A DNA stretch of 64,000 nt from Dyella halodurans (GTDB taxonomy: Bacteria; Pseudomonadota; Gammaproteobacteria; Xanthomonadales; Rhodanobacteraceae). Below are positions 9,027 to 17,574 of the stretch, piece after piece. The stretch covers positions 1-64,000 of the forward strand of contig NZ_JAPDPF010000001.1 of NCBI RefSeq assembly GCF_026283925.1, in the 5' to 3' direction. Position 1 is the first letter of the stretch. Each line of letters opens with the position of its first letter. Both the position numbers and the translations under genes were made by a program. The notes under the pieces were generated by a model. That model was not told the DNA's origin. It saw nothing but the letters and a program-made list of their open reading frames with translations, and ran no database searches.

Positions 9027-9893
9027 GTGAGCCAGAGACCCTCTTATGCCGTCGGCACCGGCCTGTTCATCGTGCTTGGCTTTGCCGCGCTGGGCTATCT
9101 CGCCACCCAGACCACCTCGGTAGCGAATAGCAGCCGTGGCCCGAGCTATACGGTGCAGGCGCACTTCGCCAACATCGGCCAGCTCAAGGAGCGCGCGCCG
9201 GTGAAGGTGGCAGGCGTGCGCATCGGCCAGGTGCAGTCGATCATGCTCGACCCGAGCCGGGAGACGGCGGACGTGAAGCTGGCCATCGACCAGCGTTACA
9301 ACCAGATTCCGAATGACTCGGTGGCCACCATCTTCACCAGCGGGCTGCTGGGCGACCAGTACGTGGGCATCCAGTACGGCAACTCCAAGAAGACCGTGGC
9401 CGATGGCGACACGCTGGCGCTGACGCGGCCGGCGCAGCAGTTGGAAGAGATGCTGGGCCGCTTCTTCGGCGCCGGCGGCGCAGCGGACAACCTGTCCGGC
9501 AGCTACCTGGTCAAGGCGCGCTTCACCAATGTGGGCGCACTCTCGGCAGGTGCCCCGGTGAAGATGGCTGGCGTGGCCATCGGCAGCGTGCAGTCGGTGA
9601 AGGCCGACCCAGTCAAGCTCGATGCGGAGGTGACCCTTTCCATCGACAAGCGCTACGACCAGATTCCCGATGATTCGGCGGCGGCCGTGTTTACCAGCGG
9701 CTTGATCGGCACCCAGTTCGTCGCGATTCAGCCTGGCGGTTCGCCCGATATGCTGAAGAACGGCGACGAAATGGTGCTTACCCAGTCGGCGCTGCAGATC
9801 GAGGATCTGATCGGCAAGTTCCTGGTCAGCGGCTCGTCCAGCGACAAAAAGAGCCCCGACGCCGGCAAGCCCGACGCTGGCAGCAAGCATTGA
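9027..9893 (+). CDS. mlaD: MlaD-type MCE protein with two tandem MCE domains
   Basis: Periplasmic, membrane-anchored lipid-binding subunit. GTG start at 9027. One N-terminal membrane helix at residues 8-27 is followed by two MCE domains instead of the single one in E. coli MlaD: residues about 40-120 and 159-238. They align along their whole length (VKVAGVRIGQVQSI against VKMAGVAIGSVQSV; QIPNDSVATIFTSGLLGDQ against QIPDDSAAAVFTSGLIGTQ). Each is followed by the amphipathic helix that lines the MlaD pore (QQLEEMLGRFF at 137-147; LQIEDLIGKFL at 256-266). The 288-aa length is about 100 more than typical MlaD. It most resembles an internal duplication of the whole MCE-plus-helix unit. Neighbours mlaE and mlaC fix its system. 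Confidence 0.9.
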   Translation: MSQRPSYAVGTGLFIVLGFAALGYLATQTTSVANSSRGPSYTVQAHFANIGQLKERAPVKVAGVRIGQVQSIMLDPSRETADVKLAIDQRYNQIPNDSVATIFTSGLLGDQYVGIQYGNSKKTVADGDTLALTRPAQQLEEMLGRFFGAGGAADNLSGSYLVKARFTNVGALSAGAPVKMAGVAIGSVQSVKADPVKLDAEVTLSIDKRYDQIPDDSAAAVFTSGLIGTQFVAIQPGGSPDMLKNGDEMVLTQSALQIEDLIGKFLVSGSSSDKKSPDAGKPDAGSKH

Positions 9894-9946
9894 GTCCGCG
9901 TCACGCGACCCGATATTCCCTAAAGATCTTGTCGAGGAGTCTCCCC

Positions 9947-10621
9947 ATGTTGCGCAGTCTGGCCCTTGCCACCGCCATCGCCTTCGGTGGCGTGGTTGCC
10001 GCCCCCGCTTTCGCCCAGAACGCTGCCGCCCCGGCTGCGGATACCCAGCAGACGCCGACCCAGGTGGTGCAGGTCATTACTGACCAGCTGTCGAAGGCCA
10101 TCGAAGGCCACCAGCAGGAGCTGAAGAACAACCACGAAAAGTTGATCGGCGTGATCGACGGCGTGTTCCTGCCGCACTTCGATATCGACTATGCGTCGAT
10201 CCTGGTGCTCGGCCAGCATGCCCGCGAGGCGACGCCGGAACAGCGCTCCCGCTTTGCCAAGGCGTTCTACAACTCGATCACCCATCGCTATGCCGAGGGC
10301 CTGCTCGACTACACGCGCGGCCGGGTCAAGGTGCTGCCGTCCAGCGGCGACGTCAACGACAAGCGCACCATCGTGCGTACCCAGGTCGTTCTGGACGATG
10401 GCAAGACCGTCGCTGTCGACTACGCCTTCCGCAAGGATCGCGATGGCAACTGGAAGGCTTACGACGTGATCATCGAAGGCATTTCCTACATCACCAACTA
10501 TCGCAACCAGGTCGACGCCGAGATCCGCAAAGTGGGCATCGACCAGCTGATCACCAACCTTGAGACGCAGGGTGACAAGGCCTTGGAGTCGATGGAAAAG
10601 GACACCAAGGCCGCCCCGTGA
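9947..10621 (+). CDS. mlaC: Periplasmic phospholipid-binding protein MlaC
   Basis: Soluble periplasmic carrier that shuttles phospholipid between MlaA/OmpC at the outer membrane and MlaFEDB at the inner membrane. Start at 9947 is chosen because it gives a clean signal peptide (MLRSLALATAIAFGGVVAAP, cleavage after AFA) and follows a GAGGAG ribosome-binding site; the frame is open from 9890 without a plausible leader. The mature part has the Ttg2D/MlaC fold signatures HFDIDYASILVLGQHAREATPEQ and FVKAFYN-like FAKAFYNSITHRYAEGL. 224 aa, normal length. Confidence 0.93.
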   Translation: MLRSLALATAIAFGGVVAAPAFAQNAAAPAADTQQTPTQVVQVITDQLSKAIEGHQQELKNNHEKLIGVIDGVFLPHFDIDYASILVLGQHAREATPEQRSRFAKAFYNSITHRYAEGLLDYTRGRVKVLPSSGDVNDKRTIVRTQVVLDDGKTVAVDYAFRKDRDGNWKAYDVIIEGISYITNYRNQVDAEIRKVGIDQLITNLETQGDKALESMEKDTKAAP

Positions 10622-10926
10622 TGGCTTCCGCGATAACGCCCCTGCAAGTGGACGACAGCGCGCCGGATGGCGTGCGCGTGTCGGGCCCACTGACGTTCGC
10701 CAATGCTGCGGTGGCCCTGGATGCCCTGACGGCGGCGGTGGCTCGCGACGGCCGCCATACGCTGGACCTGGCCGGGGTGACCCGTTCCGACAGCGCCGGC
10801 CTCGCCTGCGTGCTGGCGGTACTGGCCCAGGCGGCCGAGCAGGGACGCAAGCTCACGGTGCGCAACATTCCCGAGGGCATGCACCTGCTGGCCAGCGTCT
10901 GCGAAGTGGAAGACCTGATGGCCTGA
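10621..10926 (+). CDS. mlaB: STAS domain protein MlaB
   Basis: Small STAS-domain subunit that binds MlaF and stabilises the transporter. The 101-aa protein has the STAS pattern: beta strand VRVSGPLTFANA, then LDLAGVTRSDSAGLACVLAVL, where DSAGL is the phosphorylatable-loop position. The start overlaps the mlaC stop (TGATG); a GTG three bases upstream is an alternative. Last gene of mlaFEDCB, followed by a strong bidirectional terminator. Confidence 0.9.
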   Translation: MASAITPLQVDDSAPDGVRVSGPLTFANAAVALDALTAAVARDGRHTLDLAGVTRSDSAGLACVLAVLAQAAEQGRKLTVRNIPEGMHLLASVCEVEDLMA

Positions 10927-10937
10927 GGGTCCGCCGG

Positions 10938-10983
10938 TCGCGCCAACAAAAAGGGGCCTGATGGCCCCTTTTTGTTGGCGCGA
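10938..10983. terminator. Bidirectional intrinsic terminator between mlaB and mlaA
   Basis: A perfect 21-bp inverted repeat (38-58 and 63-83 of the 10900 block, loop TGAT): GC core GGGGCC/GGCCCC flanked by AAAAA on the left and TTTTT on the right. It can terminate mlaB on the plus strand and mlaA on the minus strand. Confidence 0.93.
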
Positions 10984-10992
10984 TGGCAGCGA

Positions 10993-11847
10993 TTACTGCT
11001 GTTTCGGCGGATTCTGCGTCGGCTTTTCGGTTGGCTGCTGGTTCTGCCACTTCTGCTGCTCTTCCAGCAGCTCGTCCGGATTGAAATTCTTGTCCTTCAG
11101 GCCCTGCATCTGCTCGATGACGTCTTCCGGCGGGTTGCCGCGGTAGATCATGTACAGGCGCTGCTGGCGAAACGCATCGCGTAGGAAGGCGTAGGGGTCG
11201 TAGGCCGAATTCAGGAAGCTCTCCGCGTCGACGGCGCTCGAGCGCAGCGAGATCAGGTACAGCACCTGCGGCAGGTATTCCTGCCCGTACTCGTAGCTGT
11301 TGTTGCGTGCGAAATAGCTCAGCGGGTCGAAGAAGTAGCCGTCCACCGGGATGCGCCAGACATCGCGCATGGTGGTGGGGCCAAGGAATGGCAACATCAG
11401 GAAGCTGCCTTCGGGCACGCCCCAGCGAGCGAGCGTGACGCCGAAGTCGGTCTCATTCAGCGGGATACCGAGCTCGCTGGCCGGGTCAAACAGGCCCCCG
11501 AGGCCGAAGGTCAGGTTCACGATGAAGCGGCCGCTGCTTTGCACCGCCTCCTTGGGACGAGCCTGCAGCAGGTCGTTGGCCACGGTGATCGGCAGGCGGA
11601 TATTGGTGAAGAAGTCACTCACCGAGCGCCGCATTCCTTCCGTGGTCACCTTGCGATAGCCCATCGCCACCGGGCGTACGACCGCCTTGTCCACCGAGTT
11701 GTTGAACGCGTACACGCTCCGGTTGAACTTCTCGTGCGGATCGTCGGTGCGCGGCTTGGCGATCGCACAACCGGTCAGCAAGGCCACGGCCACCAGAGGC
11801 AGACTGCGCGTGAGGAGGGAGCGGAAGACTGGCGACATGGGTGGCAA
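10993..11847 (-). CDS. mlaA: Phospholipid-binding outer membrane lipoprotein MlaA (VacJ)
   Basis: Outer-membrane lipoprotein that removes mislocalised phospholipids and passes them to MlaC. A lipobox LLTGC lies after an N-terminal hydrophobic stretch. The conserved MlaA/VacJ blocks are present: DPHEKFNRSVYAFNNSVDKAV, RPVAMGYR, FFTNI, NDLLQAR, and the FGVTLARWGVPEG...LPFLGPTTMRD segment. The C-terminus has a Gln/Pro-rich tail. Convergent with mlaFEDCB, so all six mla genes are clustered, unlike E. coli, where mlaA is elsewhere. An internal ATG at 11838 is an alternative start. Confidence 0.95.
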   Translation of the reverse strand: MPPMSPVFRSLLTRSLPLVAVALLTGCAIAKPRTDDPHEKFNRSVYAFNNSVDKAVVRPVAMGYRKVTTEGMRRSVSDFFTNIRLPITVANDLLQARPKEAVQSSGRFIVNLTFGLGGLFDPASELGIPLNETDFGVTLARWGVPEGSFLMLPFLGPTTMRDVWRIPVDGYFFDPLSYFARNNSYEYGQEYLPQVLYLISLRSSAVDAESFLNSAYDPYAFLRDAFRQQRLYMIYRGNPPEDVIEQMQGLKDKNFNPDELLEEQQKWQNQQPTEKPTQNPPKQQ

Positions 11848-11971
11848 CGGTCCCGGGGTTGGCTTAAGCAGAATATTGTACTTGGTAGTTTTTTATTGTG
11901 TACAGAACCCATTATGTCTCAGGCAGCTGCGCTGCAGGCTGGCTGAACCGCGCATCATAAAGCTTGCTGCA

Positions 11972-12000
11972 TTGCCAGCAAAGCGCCCTCTGGCTACACT
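11972..12000 (+). promoter_or_regulatory. Sigma-70-type promoter for rpoZ
   Basis: TTGCCA at 11972-11977 and TACACT at 11995-12000, spaced 17 bp, 38 bp before the rpoZ ATG. Confidence 0.65.
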
Positions 12001-12038
12001 GACACACGATAAGTCGCTTTATTCTCTAAGGATTTCAG

Positions 12039-12329
12039 ATGGCCCGCATTACCGTCGAGGACTGCCTGCAGGTGGTCGACAACCGCTTCGAACTGGTGCT
12101 CATGGCGACCAAGCGCGCCCGCCAGCTTGCCAACGGTGCTGAGCCGGCAGTCAATCCGGATCATGACAAGCCGACCGTGCTCGCCCTGCGCGAGATCGCC
12201 GACCGCCGCATTGACCAGATCACGATTGACGAAATCGACAAGGCCGAGCGCGAGCGCGCCGAGCGCGAAGCCCTCGAGTGGGCTGCGGCCGAGGTGGACG
12301 ATGACCTCTCCAAGGGTGGAGATGACTGA
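12039..12329 (+). CDS. rpoZ: RNA polymerase omega subunit
   Basis: Smallest RNA polymerase core subunit, which aids folding of beta-prime and forms part of the ppGpp-binding site. The 96-aa protein begins [20 protein letters not shown] and continues with KRARQL and [15 protein letters not shown], the canonical omega pattern. AAGGA lies before the start. Followed after 136 bp by spoT, the classic rpoZ-spoT pairing. Confidence 0.95.
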   Translation: MARITVEDCLQVVDNRFELVLMATKRARQLANGAEPAVNPDHDKPTVLALREIADRRIDQITIDEIDKAERERAEREALEWAAAEVDDDLSKGGDD

Positions 12330-12465
12330 TGGAAGGCGGTGGCTGTAGACCACGCTCGCAAGCAGCCGGCATGACCGGCACTTGGCGCTGGCGCGTCCAC
12401 CCAGCCACGGTTTTTGCTTCTAGCAAACGCACGGAGGCGGTCGCCTGAGCGGGGACCGAACATCC

Positions 12466-14631
12466 ATGCCGGCAGTCACGGATCCGACCCCTCAGGATAC
12501 GTCGACGCTGCCGCCTTACGTCCTGGCCTTGAAGGAACGCGTGGCCTACCTGCCCGAAGCGCAGGTGGCCCGCGTGATCCGCGCATACGAAGTGGGCGCG
12601 CAGGCGCATGAGGGCCAGGCCCGCAAAAGCGGCGAGCCCTACATCACCCATCCGGTGGCCGTGGCCGGCATCCTGGCCGAGCTGGGCCTGGACGCCGAGA
12701 CCATCATCGCGGCGATCCTGCACGACACGCTGGAAGACACGGCGCTCAGCCGCAGCGAGCTCGCCGGCGAGTTCGGTGAAACCGTGGCCGAACTGGTCGA
12801 TGGTGTCACCAAGCTGGACAAGATGAGCTTCAGCAGCCGCCAGGAAGCGGATGCGGAAAGCTTCCGCAAGATGCTGCTGGCGATGGCGCGCGACCTGCGC
12901 GTGATCCTGATCAAGCTCTCCGACCGTCTGCACAACATGCGCACGCTGGGCGCCAAGGATGCGCCATCGCGTCGGCGCATCGCGCGCGAAACGCTGGAGA
13001 TCTACGCGCCCATCGCGCAGCGCCTGGGCATGAACAAGGCCAAGGCGGAACTGCAGGACCTGGGCTTTCGCGCGCTTTATCCCGATCGCTATCGCGTGAT
13101 CAGCGAGCGCATCCGCGCGGCGCTGGGCAATCGCCGCGAAGCGATGGGCAAGATCGAGACGGCGTTGTCGGCGCGACTCACCGCCGAGCACCTCACGGCA
13201 CGCGTAGTCGGGCGCATCAAGTCGCCGTGGAGCATCTATTCCAAGATGCACAACGAGCACAAAAGCTTCGCGCAGCTGATGGATGTCTACGGCTTCCGCG
13301 TGGTGGTCGAATCGGCGATGAGCTGTTACATGGCGCTCGGCGCGGTGCATGGCCTGTACAAGCCGGTGGATCGCCGCTTCAAGGATTTCATCGCGATTCC
13401 GAAGGCCAATGGCTACCAGTCGTTGCATACCGTGTTGCTCGGGCCGTTCGGCGCGCCAATCGAGGTGCAGATCCGCACCGCCGAGATGGATTCGGTGGCC
13501 GAGCGCGGCGTGGCTGCGCACTGGGCCTACAAGACCGACTCCGGACCGGCCAACAGCGCGCAGGCACGTGCGCGCGAGTGGCTGTCGTCGCTGGCCGACA
13601 GCCAGGCCAATACGGCGTCGTCGTCGGAATTCATCGAAAACGTGAAGATCGACCTGTTCCCGGACGAGGTCTACCTGTTCACGCCGCGCGGCGACATCCT
13701 GGCCTTGCCACGCAATGCCACCGCGCTGGATTTCGCCTACGCCGTGCATACCGACGTGGGTGATCACGCGGTGGCGGCGCGCGTCGACAAGAAGCTGCTG
13801 CCGCTGCGCACGCGCCTCGAATCAGGCCAGCTGGTGGAGATCATCACCGCGCCGTCGGCAGTGCCCAATCCCGCGTGGCTGGAATCCGTCGTCACCGGCA
13901 AGGCGCGTACGGCCATCCGCCAGTACCTGAAGCATCTGCAACATGAGGATGCGGTGGACTTCGGTCATCGCATGCTCGATCGCGCGCTCGATGCGCTGGG
14001 TTCGAGCCTGGATGCGATTCCTCCAGCCGTGCTCGACCGATTCCTGGAGACGTCCAAGCTCAAGCGTCTTGAAGAACTGCTCTCCGATATCGCGCTGGGC
14101 AACCGCATGCCGCACCTGGTGGCCAGTCAGCTGGTGGCTGCGCGCGGCAAGAAATCGTCCGATGTGCAGCAGTTGCCGCATGTGGCGGAGAAGATCCGCA
14201 TCACCGGTGCGGAGCGCGGCGTACTCAGCTTCGGCAATTGCTGTCACCCGCTGCCGGGCGACGAGATCATCGGTTACCTGTCGTCGGGCAAGGGCATCGT
14301 GGTGCATCGGGTCGAATGCCCGAACGTGGTGGAGCTGCGCAAGTCGCCGGAGCGCTGCGTGGCGATCGAGTGGGATCGCGACGTGCAGGGCGACTATCGC
14401 GCCGAGCTGCGCATCGAGGTCATCAATCGACCGGGCGTGCTCGCCACCGTGGCTGCCGCCATCGCTGCCGCCAACTCGAACATCGAGAACGTGGAGTACG
14501 TCGAGCGCGACGCGGCGGCGGCCACGTTGCTGTTTGCGCTGGAAGTGAAGAATCGCAAGCACCTGGCTGAAGTGATTCGCCGCGTGCGGCGTACCGGCGT
14601 CGTCAGTGGTGCGTATCGCTATCCTCTGTAG
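12466..14631 (+). CDS. spoT: Bifunctional (p)ppGpp synthetase/hydrolase SpoT
   Basis: Controls the stringent-response alarmone (p)ppGpp. Domains in order: HD hydrolase (His62 in ITHPVAVA, His86-Asp87 in AAILHDTLEDT), intact and therefore likely active; RelA/SpoT synthetase (YGFRVVV, KDFIAIPKANGYQSLHT, EVQIRTAEMDSVAERGVAAHWAYK); TGS (VYLFTPRGDILALPRNATALDFAYAVH); and a C-terminal ACT domain (RIEVINRPGVLATVAAAIA). The 721-aa length is typical of the long Rel/SpoT enzymes. Start at 12466 has no strong Shine-Dalgarno but no better alternative is seen. Confidence 0.95.
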   Translation: MPAVTDPTPQDTSTLPPYVLALKERVAYLPEAQVARVIRAYEVGAQAHEGQARKSGEPYITHPVAVAGILAELGLDAETIIAAILHDTLEDTALSRSELAGEFGETVAELVDGVTKLDKMSFSSRQEADAESFRKMLLAMARDLRVILIKLSDRLHNMRTLGAKDAPSRRRIARETLEIYAPIAQRLGMNKAKAELQDLGFRALYPDRYRVISERIRAALGNRREAMGKIETALSARLTAEHLTARVVGRIKSPWSIYSKMHNEHKSFAQLMDVYGFRVVVESAMSCYMALGAVHGLYKPVDRRFKDFIAIPKANGYQSLHTVLLGPFGAPIEVQIRTAEMDSVAERGVAAHWAYKTDSGPANSAQARAREWLSSLADSQANTASSSEFIENVKIDLFPDEVYLFTPRGDILALPRNATALDFAYAVHTDVGDHAVAARVDKKLLPLRTRLESGQLVEIITAPSAVPNPAWLESVVTGKARTAIRQYLKHLQHEDAVDFGHRMLDRALDALGSSLDAIPPAVLDRFLETSKLKRLEELLSDIALGNRMPHLVASQLVAARGKKSSDVQQLPHVAEKIRITGAERGVLSFGNCCHPLPGDEIIGYLSSGKGIVVHRVECPNVVELRKSPERCVAIEWDRDVQGDYRAELRIEVINRPGVLATVAAAIAAANSNIENVEYVERDAAAATLLFALEVKNRKHLAEVIRRVRRTGVVSGAYRYPL

Positions 14632-14797
14632 GGATTAGCGGCGGGCAGCGAGGGTGCTCCGCTGGGGTGCTGCACCTTGATCCTGGCTGTTTTTCAGCGC
14701 GCCTGAGGCCATGCGCGGGGCAGGGCCATGCGTCCTCGCTACCCACCTCTCGTCCCTCGCTTTAAACTCGTCGCTCCCCCGACCCGAGGAACACCCC

Positions 14798-15181
14798 ATG
14801 TCCCGCAGCATCATTTCCACCGATCAGGCACCGGCCGCCATCGGCCCGTATTCGCAGGCCGTGCGCGCGGGTAGTACGGTGTATTTCTCCGGGCAGATTC
14901 CGCTGGATCCGGCGACGGGCGCGCTGGTCGATGGCGATATCAGCGCACACACGCGTCGCGTGTTCGACAACCTCAAGGCGGTGGCGGTTGCGGCGGGTGG
15001 TTCGCTGGACAAGATCGTCCGCGTTGGCATCTACGTCACCGACCTCGCCAATTTCGCCGCGGTGAATGCGGTCATGGCGGAGTACTTCCAGGCGCCGTTC
15101 CCCGCCCGTTCCACCATCGAAGTCGCCGGCCTGCCCAAGGGTGCCGAAGTGGAGGTCGACGCGGTCATGGTGCTCGACTGA
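14798..15181 (+). CDS. ridA: RidA family reactive intermediate/imine deaminase
   Basis: Hydrolyses reactive enamine/imine intermediates, for example 2-aminoacrylate made by PLP enzymes. The 127-aa protein has the YjgF/RidA signatures: [25 protein letters not shown], and the active-site region [22 protein letters not shown], with Arg of PARST binding the carboxylate. ATG at 14798 follows GAGGAA. It lies between spoT and recG, as in many gammaproteobacteria. Confidence 0.93.
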   Translation: MSRSIISTDQAPAAIGPYSQAVRAGSTVYFSGQIPLDPATGALVDGDISAHTRRVFDNLKAVAVAAGGSLDKIVRVGIYVTDLANFAAVNAVMAEYFQAPFPARSTIEVAGLPKGAEVEVDAVMVLD

Positions 15182-15261
15182 TCCCTGCACGTGCCATGTG
15201 CCGACAGCCGGAAGCGCGCCGCCGGCTGCGCGCCTGGCAGTTGCTCGGTTAGGCTTTGCCG

Positions 15262-17382
15262 ATGCCGACCCCTAGCGCTCTCGCCCTGACCTCGACGCAT
15301 GCTGCTCCTGGCGATACGCCGGTTTCGGCCTTGCCCGGGGTGGGCCCTGCGTTGGCCGATGCGCTGGCGCGGCTCGGGCTGGAGCGGGTGCAAGATCTCT
15401 GGTTCCATTTGCCACTGCGCTACGAGGACAAGACGCGGGTTGTCGCCATCGCCGACCTGCGCCCTGGCGAGCGTACCCAGGTGGAAGGCGTGGTGGAGGC
15501 GGTGGAGCGGGGCTTTCGCTATCGCCCGCAACTCAAGGTGGCGATCAGCGATGACTCGCTGCAGACACTGGTGTTGCGCTTTTTTCATTTCCGGCGCAGC
15601 CAGGCCGAACAGATGCAGCCGGGCACGCGTCTGCTTTGCTACGGCGAAGTGCGCCAGGGCCCGCAAGGGCTGGAAATGGTGCATCCGCAGTATCAGCGGA
15701 TCAGCGGCGACGAGCCGGCGATCGTCGATGAGCTGCTGAGTCCGATTTATCCGACCACCGAGGGCCTGGGGCAAAAGCGCCTCGCCGGCGTCATTGCCAA
15801 GGCGCTGGCCCTGCTGCCGCCCGACGCGCAACTCGAGCTGATCCCGCCCGCACTGTGCGCGCAACACGGCCTCACGTCGTTGCGCGATGCCCTGCTTTAC
15901 GTGCATCGGCCGCCGCCGGATGCGCACATCGGTCAGCTCACGGCAGGGCGTCATCCGGCGCAGCAGCGCTTGGCCTTCGAGGAACTGCTGACCCAGCATC
16001 TGAGCCTCAAGCGCATGCGCGCGGCCGTGCGTCGTCGCCATGCGCCAAGCCTGCGTGGCACGGGGCAGCTGCGCGAACGCCTGTTGGCCGGCCTCCCGTT
16101 CGGCCTGACCGGCGCGCAACAGCGGGTGACGGCGGAGATTGCCGTCGACATCGCGCAAGCCAAGCCGATGTTGCGGCTGGTGCAGGGCGACGTCGGCAGC
16201 GGCAAGACCATCGTCGCGGCGCTGGCCGCCATTGCCGCGGTGGAATCAGGGCAGCAAGTGGCCTTGATGGCGCCGACCGAGCTGCTGGCCGAACAGCATC
16301 TTCACCACTTCCGTCACTGGCTGACGCCGCTAGGCGTCGACGTGGCGTGGCTGGCCGGCAAGGTGGCGGGCAAGGCACGGCAACAGGCGCTGCAGCGCGT
16401 CGCCGAAGGTGCCCACGTGGTCATCGGCACGCACGCGCTGATGCAGGAAGGCGTGACGTTCGCCCAGCTCGGCCTGGTGATCGTGGACGAACAACACCGC
16501 TTTGGCGTGCAGCAGCGCCTGGCGTTGCGCGACAAGGGGGCGGACCAGGGTTCCGGATTGGTGCCGCACCAACTCGTGCTCACCGCAACGCCGATTCCGC
16601 GCACGCTGGCGATGAGCGCGTATGCCGACCTCGATGTTTCCGCCATCGACGAATTGCCGCCGGGCCGCACGCCCGTGCAGACCATCGCGATCTCCAATGC
16701 GCGCCGCGCGGAGGTGATCGAACGCATCCATGTCGCCTGCCTGGAAGGACGGCAGGTGTACTGGGTGTGCACCTTGATCGAGGAGTCCGAGCAGCTGCGG
16801 GCGCAAGCCGCCGAGGTCGCCTATGCCGAGCTCTCCGCCGCACTGGCCGATTGCCGGATCGGTCTGATCCATGGGCGCATGAAGCCCAGGGAAAAGCAGC
16901 TCGTGATGGACGCGTTCAAGGCGGGCGAGTTGAGTGTGCTGGTGGCAACCACGGTCATCGAGGTGGGCGTGGACGTTCCCAACGCGAGCTTGATGGTCAT
17001 CGAGAACAGCGAGCGGCTCGGCCTGGCGCAGCTGCATCAGTTGCGTGGCCGGGTGGGGCGCGGTTCGGTGGCCTCGAATTGCGTGTTGTTGTACCAGCCG
17101 CCGCTGGGGCAACTGGCTCGCGAACGCCTGCAAGTGATGCGCGAGACGAATGATGGTTTCCGCATCGCGGAAAAGGATCTGGAGCTGCGTGGTCCCGGCG
17201 AAGTGCTGGGCACGCGCCAGACCGGCCAGCTCAGTTTTCGCATTGCCGATCTGGCGCGCGATGCGCATTTGTTGCCGGCCGTGCAGGAGGTGGGGGCGTA
17301 TCTGCTATCCCATCACCCACAACAGGCAGAGCAGTTGATCGTGCGCTGGATCGGCGCCGCCGCCCGTTATGTCCACGCCTGA
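15262..17382 (+). CDS. recG: ATP-dependent DNA helicase RecG
   Basis: Branch-migration helicase that remodels Holliday junctions, R-loops and stalled forks. The N-terminal wedge/OB region (about residues 1-230, PGVGPALADALARLGL and FRYRPQLKVAISDD) is followed by the helicase core: Walker A QGDVGSGKT near residue 310, DEQH box near 407 (RecG-specific DEQHRFGV), and TATPIPRTLAMSAYADL. The C-terminal lobe has ATTVIEVGVDVPNA and LHQLRGRVGRG. ATG at 15262 gives 706 aa; a TTG 6 bp upstream is possible. Followed by inverted REP-like repeats. Confidence 0.95.
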   Translation: MPTPSALALTSTHAAPGDTPVSALPGVGPALADALARLGLERVQDLWFHLPLRYEDKTRVVAIADLRPGERTQVEGVVEAVERGFRYRPQLKVAISDDSLQTLVLRFFHFRRSQAEQMQPGTRLLCYGEVRQGPQGLEMVHPQYQRISGDEPAIVDELLSPIYPTTEGLGQKRLAGVIAKALALLPPDAQLELIPPALCAQHGLTSLRDALLYVHRPPPDAHIGQLTAGRHPAQQRLAFEELLTQHLSLKRMRAAVRRRHAPSLRGTGQLRERLLAGLPFGLTGAQQRVTAEIAVDIAQAKPMLRLVQGDVGSGKTIVAALAAIAAVESGQQVALMAPTELLAEQHLHHFRHWLTPLGVDVAWLAGKVAGKARQQALQRVAEGAHVVIGTHALMQEGVTFAQLGLVIVDEQHRFGVQQRLALRDKGADQGSGLVPHQLVLTATPIPRTLAMSAYADLDVSAIDELPPGRTPVQTIAISNARRAEVIERIHVACLEGRQVYWVCTLIEESEQLRAQAAEVAYAELSAALADCRIGLIHGRMKPREKQLVMDAFKAGELSVLVATTVIEVGVDVPNASLMVIENSERLGLAQLHQLRGRVGRGSVASNCVLLYQPPLGQLARERLQVMRETNDGFRIAEKDLELRGPGEVLGTRQTGQLSFRIADLARDAHLLPAVQEVGAYLLSHHPQQAEQLIVRWIGAAARYVHA

Positions 17383-17402
17383 GCCTGACGCACCGGCATG
17401 CG

Positions 17403-17505
17403 TGTAGGAGCGCACCCAGTGCGCGACCGCGGAGTGACGGCGTTACCCCTGCGCCAGGCCCTCTTGGGGGGCTGGTTGTTCGCGCACTGGGTGCGCTCCC
17501 GCAAA
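17403..17505. repeat. Pair of inverted REP-like repeats after recG
   Basis: TAGGAGCGCACCCAGTGCGC with flanks occupies 17403-17432, and an inverted copy (CGCGCACTGGGTGCGCTCCC) lies at 17481-17500. Each unit also contains its own short palindrome (GCGCAC...GTGCGC). A third copy is at 20511-20537. This pairing is typical of REP/REPIN-type intergenic elements mobilised by RAYT transposases; no RAYT gene is in the window. The 192-bp gap between recG and the nucleoside hydrolase holds nothing else clear. Confidence 0.8.
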
Positions 17506-17574
17506 AGGGCCGCGAACTTGCGCCTGCGCCCAGAGCTTTTAAGCTAGCTGGTTCACACCCAACGACGAAGTCTC

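Noticed and set aside
12220-13767. 515-aa open frame antisense to spoT
   Set aside because: Shadow frame opposite a clear spoT.
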